Shown here: piece by piece, positions 26,980-35,046 of the stretch | How positions within the stretch are numbered: the stretch's first letter is position 1 | Layout of the letters: every line of letters starts with the position of its first letter | NCBI GenBank assembly: GCA_910589125.1 | Contig: CAJURX010000005.1 | Location: 62,001-126,000 of the forward strand | Source of the DNA: an uncultured Eggerthellaceae bacterium | Lineage (GTDB): Bacteria; Actinomycetota; Coriobacteriia; Coriobacteriales; Eggerthellaceae | Direction: 5' to 3' | DNA: 64,000 bases | Notes under the pieces: model-generated | What the model saw: only the letters and a program-made list of their open reading frames with translations | The model's database searches: none | What the model was told of the DNA's origin: nothing | Program-made: the position numbers and the translations under genes

Positions 26980-28152
26980 CTAAATGGTGTAGGCCGGACC
27001 GCGCTGCTCCAGTTTGACCACCACGCCCGCGGTGTCAGCAGTAGGTGCAGCCTCAGGTGCATTGCCATGCCAGCGAGCCACCATATCCACCAAGCCGTCT
27101 AGGTACTCGTCCAGCTGCTTGTTGGTCTGATCGTTCATCTGATCGGTGAAGGGATTCACCGGAGCCTCGGTGAGCAGGCCCGCGTCTGACAGCTCGCGCC
27201 AGCGCTCCTTGATGGAGCGACGGAAGTCCTCTTCGCTGCCATGCCCGAACAGGTAATTCTTGGTGAGGCCGCGTTGTATCTCTGGATACTCGGAATCCAT
27301 GTAGCCACCCTCCATGGATTCATTGGCCGCACGCTCTGGATCCTCATTGATGTAATCGATAGCACGAGCCATAGCTGTTGCCACCTTGTCTCCGATGGTG
27401 GGGTCCTTCTCCAGGGCGTTCGCATTCACACCAGTGAAGCAGCAGTAGAACTCACCCAGCTCATCTGCCGATGTATAGAAGAAATCCACCTCATCGGGGT
27501 GGTTGTAACGGATCGGATAGGTAGTGGCATCTGACCCACAGGCAGCATCGATCTCGCCGTTCATGAGGGCTGACTCGATGGTCGATCCCGTATATGCGAT
27601 CCACTGGATCTGCGACGGATCGCCGCCCTCCCGGGCGCAGAGCGCCACGCACTCAGTGTAGGCTGGACCGTTCATCATGGTGGTCCCCACGCGCTTGCCC
27701 ACTAGGTCCTTGCAGCTCTTGATCTCCGGGTCGTTCGTGACGCCCGACCAGCACCCCACATGGATAGTATCCACATGCTTCAGCGGCATGCCCTGATAGA
27801 TAGCGGGGAAGTCCCCCGGGGTGGATTCGAATACATCGATCTCGTTGTTCGCCAGAAGGATGGATACATCTTGCGTGATGAGCATGAAGTTCGGCTCGAT
27901 CCCCGCATCCTCCCAATAATGCTGCTCCTTGGCTACGTACATCGGCAGCTCGCAGGGCGACCCTCCCCAGTAGCCGATGGTGAGCGGGGTCAAACCGCTC
28001 TCCCTCGTTGCCGCACTGTGGGAGCTTGCAGCGCTGGACGCCTGATCGCCTGATGAGCAACCCGCGCCTACTACTCCCATCGCTCCCGCTGCGACCGCAG
28101 CCCCGATCGCCTTCGCGAAGCTGCGACGGCTCATCGACCTCATCTCTCCCAT
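26980..28152 (-). CDS. NitT/TauT-type ABC substrate-binding lipoprotein
   Basis: A 390-residue solute-binding protein of the SsuA/TauA/NrtA class. The N-terminus carries a twin-arginine motif (SRRSFAKAIG) followed by a hydrophobic stretch and a lipobox ending VVGAGC, so it is probably a Tat-exported lipoprotein. The mature part begins LTIGYWGGSPCELPMYVAKE, like other NitT/TauT proteins. ATG 28152 is preferred because GAGGGG lies just upstream. The ligand is unknown; sulfonates, nitrate, thiamine precursors and metals are all served by this class. Confidence 0.85.
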   Translation of the reverse strand: MGEMRSMSRRSFAKAIGAAVAAGAMGVVGAGCSSGDQASSAASSHSAATRESGLTPLTIGYWGGSPCELPMYVAKEQHYWEDAGIEPNFMLITQDVSILLANNEIDVFESTPGDFPAIYQGMPLKHVDTIHVGCWSGVTNDPEIKSCKDLVGKRVGTTMMNGPAYTECVALCAREGGDPSQIQWIAYTGSTIESALMNGEIDAACGSDATTYPIRYNHPDEVDFFYTSADELGEFYCCFTGVNANALEKDPTIGDKVATAMARAIDYINEDPERAANESMEGGYMDSEYPEIQRGLTKNYLFGHGSEEDFRRSIKERWRELSDAGLLTEAPVNPFTDQMNDQTNKQLDEYLDGLVDMVARWHGNAPEAAPTADTAGVVVKLEQRGPAYTI

Positions 28153-28252
28153 GGTCCCCTCTTCCTCTCTTCGGATGCAGCGCTCATCGCACGGCACCTC
28201 GGCCATCTCCCTGCAGTGCATCTTTGGGCACAGCAGGTCCTTTCTGCTGGAG

Positions 28253-29263
28253 CTACCAGCGAACCAGTCCCTTCTGCCAGCGAAGCAACCAGTTACGCAC
28301 GGCGAACATGATCGCCGTCAACGTCGCGAATATCAGGATCATCGCGAACACATACGCGAATACCACGCCGAAGTTCGCAATGGTCCCCATCATGCGCACC
28401 GCCAGTGCAAGCCCCGTTCCCACCCCGCACAGCTCTGCTGCCGCCAAGGCGCCGAACGAGCCAGAGAGCGCCATGAACAGCGCATCCGCCAAAGCTGGGA
28501 TGGCATTCGGGATCATGACATGCATGACGATGAACGCCCTGGAGGCTCCCAGGGTCTCCGCGCGCTCGATCAGGGAGATATCGGTGTTCTTGATGCCATT
28601 CGCCAATATGAGCGTCATGGGGAACCACACAGCCAGCACGATGGCTGCCAAGGAACCCGCAAAGCTGGACTGGAATGCGATCGCGAAGACGGGAAGCCAC
28701 ACGAGCCCGGGCACCGGACCGACGATCTTCAGCAAGGGCGATACCCAATAGCTTGCAATGGAGGAGCAACCACAGAGCACACCCGAGAGGAATCCGAGCA
28801 CCAGCCCTATAGAGAGCCCTTGGGCGAGCAAGGTGATGGACGCCACCGTGGCCTTCACGATGTTCGGGAAGTTGGCGATGAGCTGCTCGATGACCTTGTC
28901 AGGGCTCGGGATGAAGGGGAGCCTCAACGTCCCGGTCTTGAGGGTCGCGATATCCCATGCCTCGAAGAAGAGGAACACGAAGGCGATGAGCCACGAGAGG
29001 CGACACGCCCTCTTGCGCACAGGCACCACCACGAGCGATACCGCATAGATGATCGCCCACAGGGCTGAGCAGATGAGCAGAGCGGTCGCCCAATGCTTTG
29101 GCATATAGCCTTGAGGATAGGCATTCGGGATGAACATGTGCAGCAGATAAGCCACGAAGATGCCCGCGAACGGCACGAGCATCTTCACCGCTTCGCGCAA
29201 CCGCGCCATCTTGATGATGCCTTGTGTCCCCGTCGCTCGCCCTGCCACGGATGCGCCTGCTCT
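28253..29263 (-). CDS. NitT/TauT-type ABC permease (second)
   Basis: A 336-residue inner-membrane permease with about six to eight helices and the EAA cytoplasmic loop ERAETLGASRAFIVMHVMIPNAIPAL. It resembles SsuC/TauC but is longer at the N-terminus. Start ATG 29263 lies 8 bp after the ATPase stop; the frame extension to 29374 is inside the ATPase gene and has no support. It is paralogous to the permease at 30023. Confidence 0.85.
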   Translation of the reverse strand, partial: RAGASVAGRATGTQGIIKMARLREAVKMLVPFAGIFVAYLLHMFIPNAYPQGYMPKHWATALLICSALWAIIYAVSLVVVPVRKRACRLSWLIAFVFLFFEAWDIATLKTGTLRLPFIPSPDKVIEQLIANFPNIVKATVASITLLAQGLSIGLVLGFLSGVLCGCSSIASYWVSPLLKIVGPVPGLVWLPVFAIAFQSSFAGSLAAIVLAVWFPMTLILANGIKNTDISLIERAETLGASRAFIVMHVMIPNAIPALADALFMALSGSFGALAAAELCGVGTGLALAVRMMGTIANFGVVFAYVFAMILIFATLTAIMFAVRNWLLRWQKGLVRW

Positions 29264-29270
29264 CATTGCC

Positions 29271-30029
29271 TTACGCAAGATCCAGCGCATCCAGCACCTG
29301 ATGGCGCTTTGCGATGAATTCCGGTGAGATGCGATCGCGCGGGTGCGGCAGATCGACAGGGATGTCCGCGACATTCGTACCGGGACGCGAAGAGAGGACC
29401 ACCACCCTATCGCTCAGATAGACAGCTTCCTCTATGTCATGGGTGACCAACAGCACGATGGGATGGAACCGCTCTACCATCTTCAAGATCTCATCTTGGA
29501 TGACGGCGCGCGTGAATGCATCCAAGGCGGAGAGCGGCTCATCCAACAAGATGACCCCAGGATCCATGACCAAGGTCTGCGCTATGGCCACCCGCGCAGC
29601 CATGCCACCAGATATCTGATGGGGATAGGACCTCTCGAAGCCCGTGAGACCCATGAGGTCGATCATCTCCTGGATCCGACCCTTCTTCTCTTGGTAGACC
29701 TTGCTGGCCTTGAGCCCGAATGCCACGTTCTTCTCAACCGTAAGCCAGGGGTACAGATTCGCCTGCTGGAATACGAATCCACGGTTGGGATCAGGGGAGG
29801 CGATAGGCTCCCCATCGTAGGTGAGCGTCCCCTCTTGCACCTCGTCAAGCCCAGCCACCAGACGCAAGAACGTTGATTTTCCGCAACCGGACGGCCCGAT
29901 GAGCGCCACCACCTCGCCTTGGCTCACGTCCAAGCTGAAGTCCTTCAGCGCCAAGAGCCTCACCCCGTCCTCCGAGGTGAACCACCGCGTGATGTGCTCT
30001 GCGCTCAGTTGATGGACACCCGCTACCAC
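29271..30029 (-). CDS. NitT/TauT-type ABC ATP-binding protein
   Basis: A 252-residue ATPase (SsuB/TauB type). Walker A is GPSGCGKST, the Q-loop FVFQQANLYPW, the signature ISGGMAARVAIAQTL and Walker B GVILLDEPLSALD, followed by VTHDIEEAVYLSDRV. I place the start at GTG 30029, overlapping the permease stop at 30023, because AAAGGGG lies about eight bases upstream. ATG 30050 is possible but has no SD. The longer frame to 30518 is an antisense-like artefact. Confidence 0.85.
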   Translation of the reverse strand: MVAGVHQLSAEHITRWFTSEDGVRLLALKDFSLDVSQGEVVALIGPSGCGKSTFLRLVAGLDEVQEGTLTYDGEPIASPDPNRGFVFQQANLYPWLTVEKNVAFGLKASKVYQEKKGRIQEMIDLMGLTGFERSYPHQISGGMAARVAIAQTLVMDPGVILLDEPLSALDAFTRAVIQDEILKMVERFHPIVLLVTHDIEEAVYLSDRVVVLSSRPGTNVADIPVDLPHPRDRISPEFIAKRHQVLDALDLA

Positions 30030-31054
30030 TGGATCGCCCCTTTCGACCATCTCATGCAATGCTGCTGGACCTTGAACAAGATGGTCAGCAAGATGAATGC
30101 CATGAGGATGAAGATGATGATGGTGCTGAAGATGAGATCGAATTCGTTCCAACCTTGGGCATAGTTGATGAGCCACCCCAAACCCGCTTTCACGCCCAGC
30201 ATCTCCGCATTCACGAGAGCGGTGAGCGAGAAGCAGAGTCCCATGAACAAGCCGGTGAAGATGTTGGGGAGCACGGCTGGATAGATCACGTGCCGGATCA
30301 CATGCCAGGGGGAGGCACCCATGATCTCGGCGCGCTCGATATAGGTCTTCGGCACGCCGCGTATGCCCCCGGAGAGGTTCACGGAGAGCGGGAACCACGT
30401 GGTGAGCGACACCATGAACACAGACGCCATATGGCTTGACGGAGCGAGCACCATGGCGATGGCCATCCATGCCGTTGAGGGCACCGGTCCGATGACCTTG
30501 ATGAAGGGCTGCAACCAATAATTCCAGAAACGGCTATACCCCATGAGCGTGCCATAGATCATGCCAGCCACGAACCCGAGTCCCACCCCTTGCAAGAGAA
30601 GGGAGAGCGAACCCAAGAGATGCACGCCCATGCGCCCCATGTCACCGAAGAGTGCGGCGAGGACCCTATCAGGGCTCGGCATGACCGGAAGCAAGAGATT
30701 GCCGGTCTTCACCGTGTTGTAGTTGTAGATCATGAGCAGGATGAAGGCTGCGATGAGCAGCCCCCAGAGATGGATGATCTTGAAGCGCACGGGCTTGAAC
30801 CAGATGGAGAGCGCAGCTAGGACGAGATAGACGATGATGGAGACCATCAGGAACACGGGATAGAACCACTCTACGTAGCCCTCAGGGTAGACTGTGGGCA
30901 GCGTAGCATCTTGGATGAGCGCAACCACCATGACCACGAGCGGGCATGCGAGCTTGACCGCTTCCCTAGCAGTGGCGAACTGGATGAGTCGGAATACCGA
31001 TCGACCATCCACCCGTTCTCTATCCTTCGCTCGTGACGCCATGCTCTCCCTCAT
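30023..31054 (-). CDS. NitT/TauT-type ABC permease (first)
   Basis: A permease of about 344 residues that heads the transporter string. About seven helices are visible and the EAA loop is ERAEIMGASPWHVIRHVIYPAVLPNIF. The N-terminus is uncertain between ATG 31054 and ATG 31042. Two different permease subunits beside one ATPase suggest a heterodimeric importer, unlike the homodimeric SsuC type. The upstream 460 bp contain the structured repeat copy 1. Confidence 0.82.
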   Translation of the reverse strand: MRESMASRAKDRERVDGRSVFRLIQFATAREAVKLACPLVVMVVALIQDATLPTVYPEGYVEWFYPVFLMVSIIVYLVLAALSIWFKPVRFKIIHLWGLLIAAFILLMIYNYNTVKTGNLLLPVMPSPDRVLAALFGDMGRMGVHLLGSLSLLLQGVGLGFVAGMIYGTLMGYSRFWNYWLQPFIKVIGPVPSTAWMAIAMVLAPSSHMASVFMVSLTTWFPLSVNLSGGIRGVPKTYIERAEIMGASPWHVIRHVIYPAVLPNIFTGLFMGLCFSLTALVNAEMLGVKAGLGWLINYAQGWNEFDLIFSTIIIFILMAFILLTILFKVQQHCMRWSKGAIQW

Positions 31055-31130
31055 ACAGCGCTTCTTCGATCGCCAGCAGAAAGCTCGCTTGCCTCTCATC
31101 GCATCTGGGATCTCTCTGTGACATGAGAGC

Positions 31131-31418
31131 CTGAATGCGAGCACCCGATGCCATCACGGGAAAGCGCCGGACGCTCTTCGTGATCCAGACCTAGGTCAAT
31201 ATATGACATGCACTACTACCCTGCAAACGTTTTGGTAGTCTATATCCTATATTCGATATGAACGAGCAATATTCGACCGCAAACGGCATTCCGAGATGTC
31301 GCGAGAGGGATGAGGATGCAACCCACATTGCATCTTCATTGCCGTCATCTGTGGCAGGTACCGGCAAGCCGGCACCTGCTCATAGGGGCGCAGCTTGCCT
31401 GCGCCCGTTCATCGATCT
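31131..31418 (+). repeat. Long structured direct repeat, copy 1 (upstream of fic)
   Basis: About 290 bp aligning imperfectly with 32441-32732. Landmarks in order: GAGCACCCGATGCC, CAATATATGACATGCACTAC, a CTACC/GGTAG dyad around TGCAAACGTTTT, TATATCCTATAT, a GATGCAA/TTGCATC hairpin, a GGTACCGGC/GCCGGCACC hairpin, and the dispersed GGGCGCAG/CTGCGCCC hairpin (31386-31406). It fills most of the gene-free gap 31055-31512 and likely includes the fic promoter. Confidence 0.75.
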
Positions 31419-31512
31419 CCCATCTGTCTCATTGATTCTTGCCGATATCGGCAATGATTATCACCTCTTTGCTACAATGGATCCTCGACACCTTGCCGAT
31501 AGGAGGTGCATC

Positions 31513-32409
31513 ATGGGATTCCTCTCAGTTGCCGAGACGGCAAAGCGCTGGGGCATATCAGGGCGCAGCGTTCGCAACTACTGCGCTCAGGGACGCATCC
31601 CTGGCGCCTTCCTGACGGGCAAGACATGGAGCATCCCCGAGGATGCCACCAAGCCGGCACGGTCGAACAGCCGTCCGCCACACCCTTCACCGCTCCTCGA
31701 GCGATTGCATGGCGAGATGACGACGCGGGCCAAAGGCGGCATCTATCACAAGATCCAGGTAGAGCTCACCTACAACTCCAACCACATCGAAGGCAGCCAG
31801 CTCTCCCTCGATCAAACGCGTCTGATCTTCGAGACCTCGACCATCGGAGTGCAAGCCGAACCCATCAACATCGACGACCTCATCGAGGCAACCAACCATT
31901 TCCGCGCCATAGACTTCATGATAGAGAATGCGCTCGAACCGCTCTCTTCTCGGATGCTCAAGGAGCTGCATCGCATGCTCAAATCCGGCACCACCGATGC
32001 CGCGAAGGATTGGTTCAATGTGGGCGACTACAAGCAGCTGCCCAATGAGGTAGCGGGACGACGCACGACGCTTCCCGAAGAGGTGCCCACAGAGATCGAC
32101 CGCTTGCTCGCTGGTTACGACCCCAAAGCGCAGCATGCATTGGAGGACATCGTGGCGTTCCATGTGGCATTCGAGCGCATCCACCCCTTCCAAGATGGCA
32201 ATGGACGCATCGGGCGCCTCATCATGTTCAAGGAATGCCTCGCGAATGCGATCCCTCCATTCGTCATCGAAGATGAGATGAAGGGCTACTACTACCGCGG
32301 CCTCGCGGAATGGGACACAGAACGCGGCTTCCTCATGGACACATGTCTTGCAGCTCAAGACCGCTTCAAAGCAGCGCTGGATTACTTTCGCATCCCCTAT
32401 GAGGGATGA
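31513..32409 (+). CDS. Fic family AMP-transferase with N-terminal HTH
   Basis: A 298-residue protein. ATG 31513 follows AGGAGGTG; the longer frame from 31258 runs through the repeat and is not used. Residues 1-50 are a MerR/excisionase-like HTH (FLSVAETAKRWGISGRSVRN). The Fic catalytic motif HPFQDGNGRIGR is complete (224-235), so it should be active. An N-terminal inhibitory motif SNHIEG (89-94) matches [ST]xxxE[GN], making it a class II, self-inhibited Fic. Such proteins AMPylate targets, or act as toxins in a one-gene system. It is flanked on both sides by the long direct repeats. Confidence 0.88.
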   Translation: MGFLSVAETAKRWGISGRSVRNYCAQGRIPGAFLTGKTWSIPEDATKPARSNSRPPHPSPLLERLHGEMTTRAKGGIYHKIQVELTYNSNHIEGSQLSLDQTRLIFETSTIGVQAEPINIDDLIEATNHFRAIDFMIENALEPLSSRMLKELHRMLKSGTTDAAKDWFNVGDYKQLPNEVAGRRTTLPEEVPTEIDRLLAGYDPKAQHALEDIVAFHVAFERIHPFQDGNGRIGRLIMFKECLANAIPPFVIEDEMKGYYYRGLAEWDTERGFLMDTCLAAQDRFKAALDYFRIPYEG

Positions 32410-32440
32410 CCCTCCATCCTCATGTGCATCCGCAGTGCGC

Positions 32441-32732
32441 CCGACATGCGAGCACCCGATGCCATTGAGGAGAGGCATCGGGTGCTCTTCGTGTTTCAGA
32501 CCACGCTCAATATATGACATGCACTACTAACATGCAAGCATTTTGTTAGGCTATGTCCTATATCCACAAGAGATGCATGAGATCCGCTCGCGGATGGCGA
32601 TGCTGACATGTCACAACATGGATGAGGGCGCAACCCTCGTTGCGCCCTCATCGCCACCATCTATGGCCTGTGCCGGCAAGCTGGCACCTACTGTAGGGGC
32701 ACAGCTTGTCTGCGCCCGCTCATCGACATCAC
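32441..32732 (+). repeat. Long structured direct repeat, copy 2 (downstream of fic)
   Basis: Second copy, same order of landmarks as 31131-31418, offset about 1310 bp. It occupies the 32410-32775 gap. The CTAAC/GTTAG dyad and the perfect 13-bp hairpin GATGAGGGCGCAA (32621-32633) with TTGCGCCCTCATC (32640-32652) are present here, the second with a CCCTCG loop. Compared with copy 1, both arms change together. Confidence 0.75.
32451..32486 (+). terminator. Terminator-like hairpin after fic
   Basis: AGCACCCGATGCC (32451-32463) and GGCATCGGGTGCT (32474-32486) form a perfect 13-bp stem, followed by CTTCGTGTTTC. It is the first element of repeat copy 2; the corresponding 3' arm has decayed in copy 1. 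Confidence 0.6.
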
Positions 32733-32775
32733 GTGCACCCGTCACGTCATGGCCGCACGCAACGAAAGCCAGCAC

Positions 32776-33048
32776 CTATGCCTTGTCGGCTGCATCTCCG
32801 ATGCGTCGAGCATCCTCCGCCGCCACTGCCGCAACGGCAGCGTCAGCCTCCACGCTCTCCTCCATCTGCTCTGCGCGGGCGAACGCACGTGCAGCATCAA
32901 CAGCCTCGCCCGTCACGCCGAGCACGCCCTGGTCATCATGATCGCGCGCATCATCTGCGCGCTCCAGAGCCTCAGCCTTGACGGACTCCGCCTCATTCAC
33001 AGCAACCACTTCATCCAGTTCGCTCATCGTCGCACTTCCCTTCTTCAT
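32776..33048 (-). CDS. Small acidic Ala/Glu-rich protein
   Basis: A 90-residue protein of low complexity, rich in A, D, E and V (VNEAESVKAEALERADDARD, then ADAAVAAVAAEDARR), probably helical or disordered. ATG 33048 has GGAGG eight bases upstream; an internal ATG at 33027 is less likely. It lies 47 bp after the Hda-like gene on the same strand and is therefore probably its operon partner. No family is recognised. Confidence 0.5.
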   Translation of the reverse strand: MKKGSATMSELDEVVAVNEAESVKAEALERADDARDHDDQGVLGVTGEAVDAARAFARAEQMEESVEADAAVAAVAAEDARRIGDAADKA

Positions 33049-33095
33049 CGAATCGTCCTCCAGGCAGCGCTCTGCTCGCCTGGTCATGCCCATGA

Positions 33096-33797
33096 TCATG
33101 AGGAATATCCCAAGAGCTCCTTCGCTTGCGATAGCGTGATGACCGATCCAGCTTCCACGCCAGAGCGCGTCACCAAATATCGGATCGCATTGCGTATGTC
33201 ATCGGGGCTCTCCCTGAAGGGCCCCGCTATGAAGCTGAGTGCTTCATCGGAGATGATGGGCGCATCGTCTCGGCCGCTCTGGAGGCGGTCATGCACGCGA
33301 TGCGCGAAGAGCTCGAAGCCCTCCTCATCCAGCGGTTCCACCTCGATGATCTCATACCCCACCAAAGCATCGCGTGCGCCGGCCAAGTCAAGGTCGAAGA
33401 GCGCCACATCGGAGATGACCACCGTATCCAACCCTCTCCGGTTGCGCTCGGTGAGCAAGAGCCGTGCAAGCTCTTGTCCCACCCCGTCGCAGAAGAGGCT
33501 CTCGAACCCATCCAAGATGAGCGCATCCGCTTCCCCCACGGCATCCAAGAACCCATCGTTCACACCGCTCTCAAGGGACGCACGCAGCTCAGCCGCATGG
33601 CAGGAGATGACGCGCCGCGTCGAGAGCAGGTCGCGTTCACGACCCCGCGCATGCGCGATGGTGGACTTGCCGGAACCAGATGGCCCCCAGATGAAGAGGC
33701 TCACCATGCCCTCATGCGCATCCGTGATATGCCAGATGCGCTCGAAGGCCTCGCGATTGCCATCCGTGATCACGATCTCATCGAACAGCGAGGTCAT
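33096..33797 (-). CDS. Hda-like AAA+ protein (DnaA domain III homologue)
   Basis: A 233-residue AAA+ protein lacking the DnaA DNA-binding domain. Walker A is WGPSGSGKST (37-46); the Walker B region reads DALILDGFESL instead of the LLIDD of DnaA, followed by QELARLLLTERNRRGLDTVVIS, which matches the DnaA/Hda fold. In proteobacteria Hda stimulates hydrolysis of DnaA-ATP to block re-initiation; here that role is inference. The start overlaps the zinc-ribbon stop by four bases (ATGA). Confidence 0.7.
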   Translation of the reverse strand: MTSLFDEIVITDGNREAFERIWHITDAHEGMVSLFIWGPSGSGKSTIAHARGRERDLLSTRRVISCHAAELRASLESGVNDGFLDAVGEADALILDGFESLFCDGVGQELARLLLTERNRRGLDTVVISDVALFDLDLAGARDALVGYEIIEVEPLDEEGFELFAHRVHDRLQSGRDDAPIISDEALSFIAGPFRESPDDIRNAIRYLVTRSGVEAGSVITLSQAKELLGYSS

Positions 33798-34015
33798 GCG
33801 CCGCTGCCTCCTTCCAAGTCTGCCGATCCCGTCACCACGCCATTGCGTTGCCCCGCAGGCGTGAAGGCCACGCTGCCACAGCTCTCACATACGCCGCTCT
33901 CAGGGCTGACGGTCCCACCACATGCAAGGCACGGGATGGATGCAGGCGGCACGTAGAAGACGCTATCCTCGTGATACTTGCCGCATCTTCCGCATTTCGT
34001 GCAGGGGTAGCACAC
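33794..34015 (-). CDS. Small zinc-ribbon protein (paralogue of 49709-49948)
   Basis: A 73-residue protein beginning MCYPCTKCGRCG with further CxxC pairs in CLACGG and CESCGS, so it should bind zinc. The start is GTG 34015 (GAGGGAG eight bases upstream), giving the same MCYPCT start as the paralogue at 49709. The C-terminal 20 residues are disordered. It lies between the FKBP gene and the Hda-like gene, and its stop overlaps the start of the latter. Confidence 0.7.
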   Translation of the reverse strand: MCYPCTKCGRCGKYHEDSVFYVPPASIPCLACGGTVSPESGVCESCGSVAFTPAGQRNGVVTGSADLEGGSGA

Positions 34016-34035
34016 CGTGGCATCTCCCTCTCAGC

Positions 34036-34470
34036 TCAGTGGATATCCACGAGCTTGATCCAATAATCCAACGTCTTGCCCGCGAACGGATGATTGAGGT
34101 CTATCTTCACGTTGTCCGCGGTCATATCCGTCACGAAGGCGGGCTGCTTGGTCCCGTCATCCGGGTTGGCATGGAACATGACGTCGCCCACCTTGAGAGA
34201 ATACCCTTGGTCGATCATCTGCTTGGGATACCACTGCGCGAGCGCTTCTTGGTATTCGCCATATCCGAGCTCTGGCGGGATGTCCAGCTGCTTCTCCTGG
34301 CCGACCTCCATGCCGATGAGCGCCTCTTCGATGCCGCGCGGCAGCTTCATATCCCCTATCATCACGCGCAAGGGCTCTCCCGCAGATCGGTCATCCAGCG
34401 CCTCTTCGCCCTTGGCGCCGCCCTTGTACAGGATGCTGACCACGCTTCCCGTGTGAACCTTCTCTCCCAT
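34036..34470 (-). CDS. FKBP-type peptidyl-prolyl isomerase, SlyD-like
   Basis: A 144-residue SlyD-like isomerase with an FKBP core, a flap insert (about 75-125) and the C-terminal return DLNHPFAGKTLDYWIKL. The N-terminus is divergent (ILYKGGAKGEEALDDRS replaces the usual YTGxLDDGxxFD), so catalytic efficiency may differ. No metal-binding tail. SD GGCAGGAGG precedes the ATG. It heads the four-gene operon down to 32776. Confidence 0.88.
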   Translation of the reverse strand: MGEKVHTGSVVSILYKGGAKGEEALDDRSAGEPLRVMIGDMKLPRGIEEALIGMEVGQEKQLDIPPELGYGEYQEALAQWYPKQMIDQGYSLKVGDVMFHANPDDGTKQPAFVTDMTADNVKIDLNHPFAGKTLDYWIKLVDIH

Positions 34471-34496
34471 GATCCTCCTGCCGTCCCGAAAGCCTA

Positions 34497-34521
34497 GGGC
34501 CGCGTGCTGATGACGCGGCCC
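34497..34521 (-). terminator. Hairpin terminator after molybdoenzyme module 1
   Basis: GGGCCGCGT (34497-34505) and ACGCGGCCC (34513-34521) form a perfect 9-bp stem with a 7-base loop. It lies 38 bp after the 4Fe-4S gene stop and before the FKBP start. Confidence 0.6.
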
Positions 34522-34558
34522 GCAACGTCGAGGCTCCTCTCAGAGGAACCTGCTGAGC

Positions 34559-35044
34559 TTATTCCTCGGTCTCGTCGATCTCACCGACCTTCGTATCGTG
34601 GCGATGCACGGCGTAGTTCGCCTTGCCCGTACCCTGGACGTCGATGTGCGCCGCCTTGTGCGAGCTCTTGTTCTGAGAGACGAACACGCCCTTCGAAGCG
34701 ATGGGATCGAACTCGGGCACCACCAGGAACTGCTTCGGCTTCTCTGCCAGCTTCTGCGCCAGCTCCTCGACCGGACCGTAGCTGATGATGTTCGCCAAGC
34801 AGTGGTGCACGCACATGGGCTCGCGACCCTTGGCGGTGCGCTCGGCGCACATGTCGCACAGATCCGTCACCAGCGGCCAGTTATTGAAGTTCCAGTGGTC
34901 GTCATTGATCTTCCAAGGGCCATCCACGAGCACCTTGATGCCCGTCTTGCCCACCGGGTAGTCATGCTCTTCCTGGCAGGTCACCTGACACGACCCGCAG
35001 TTCGTGCAGTACTCGTAATCGAATAGAAGTCCGTAAGTCGCCAT
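34559..35044 (-). CDS. 4Fe-4S ferredoxin-type electron-transfer subunit (module 1)
   Basis: A 161-residue protein with two cysteine sets: CTNCGSCQVTC near the N-terminus and CDMCAERTAKGREPMCVHHC in the middle. This is a short DmsB/NrfC-like subunit with about two clusters instead of the usual four. The C-terminal 50 residues are hydrophilic and specific to it. ATG 35044 overlaps the molybdoenzyme stop at 35047. It should pass electrons to the adjacent catalytic subunit. No membrane anchor is encoded, so both are probably cytoplasmic. Confidence 0.88.
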   Translation of the reverse strand: MATYGLLFDYEYCTNCGSCQVTCQEEHDYPVGKTGIKVLVDGPWKINDDHWNFNNWPLVTDLCDMCAERTAKGREPMCVHHCLANIISYGPVEELAQKLAEKPKQFLVVPEFDPIASKGVFVSQNKSSHKAAHIDVQGTGKANYAVHRHDTKVGEIDETEE

Positions 35045-35046
35045 GA

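Noticed and set aside
29271..30518. Extended ATP-binding ORF with a 150-residue N-terminal extension
   Set aside because: The extension is His/Arg-rich shadow sequence over the upstream permease; GTG 30029 has a well-placed SD.
31258..31512. N-terminal extension of the Fic ORF
   Set aside because: Runs through the structured repeat, whereas ATG 31513 has an ideal SD and starts the HTH domain.
31055..32775. Insertion sequence around fic
   Set aside because: Direct repeats are present, but no transposase ORF and no terminal inverted repeats with target-site duplications were found, so the region is reported as a repeat only.
32543..32981. Plus-strand ORFs after fic
   Set aside because: They overlap repeat copy 2 and lie antisense to the small acidic gene; no SD and Pro/Arg-rich shadow composition.
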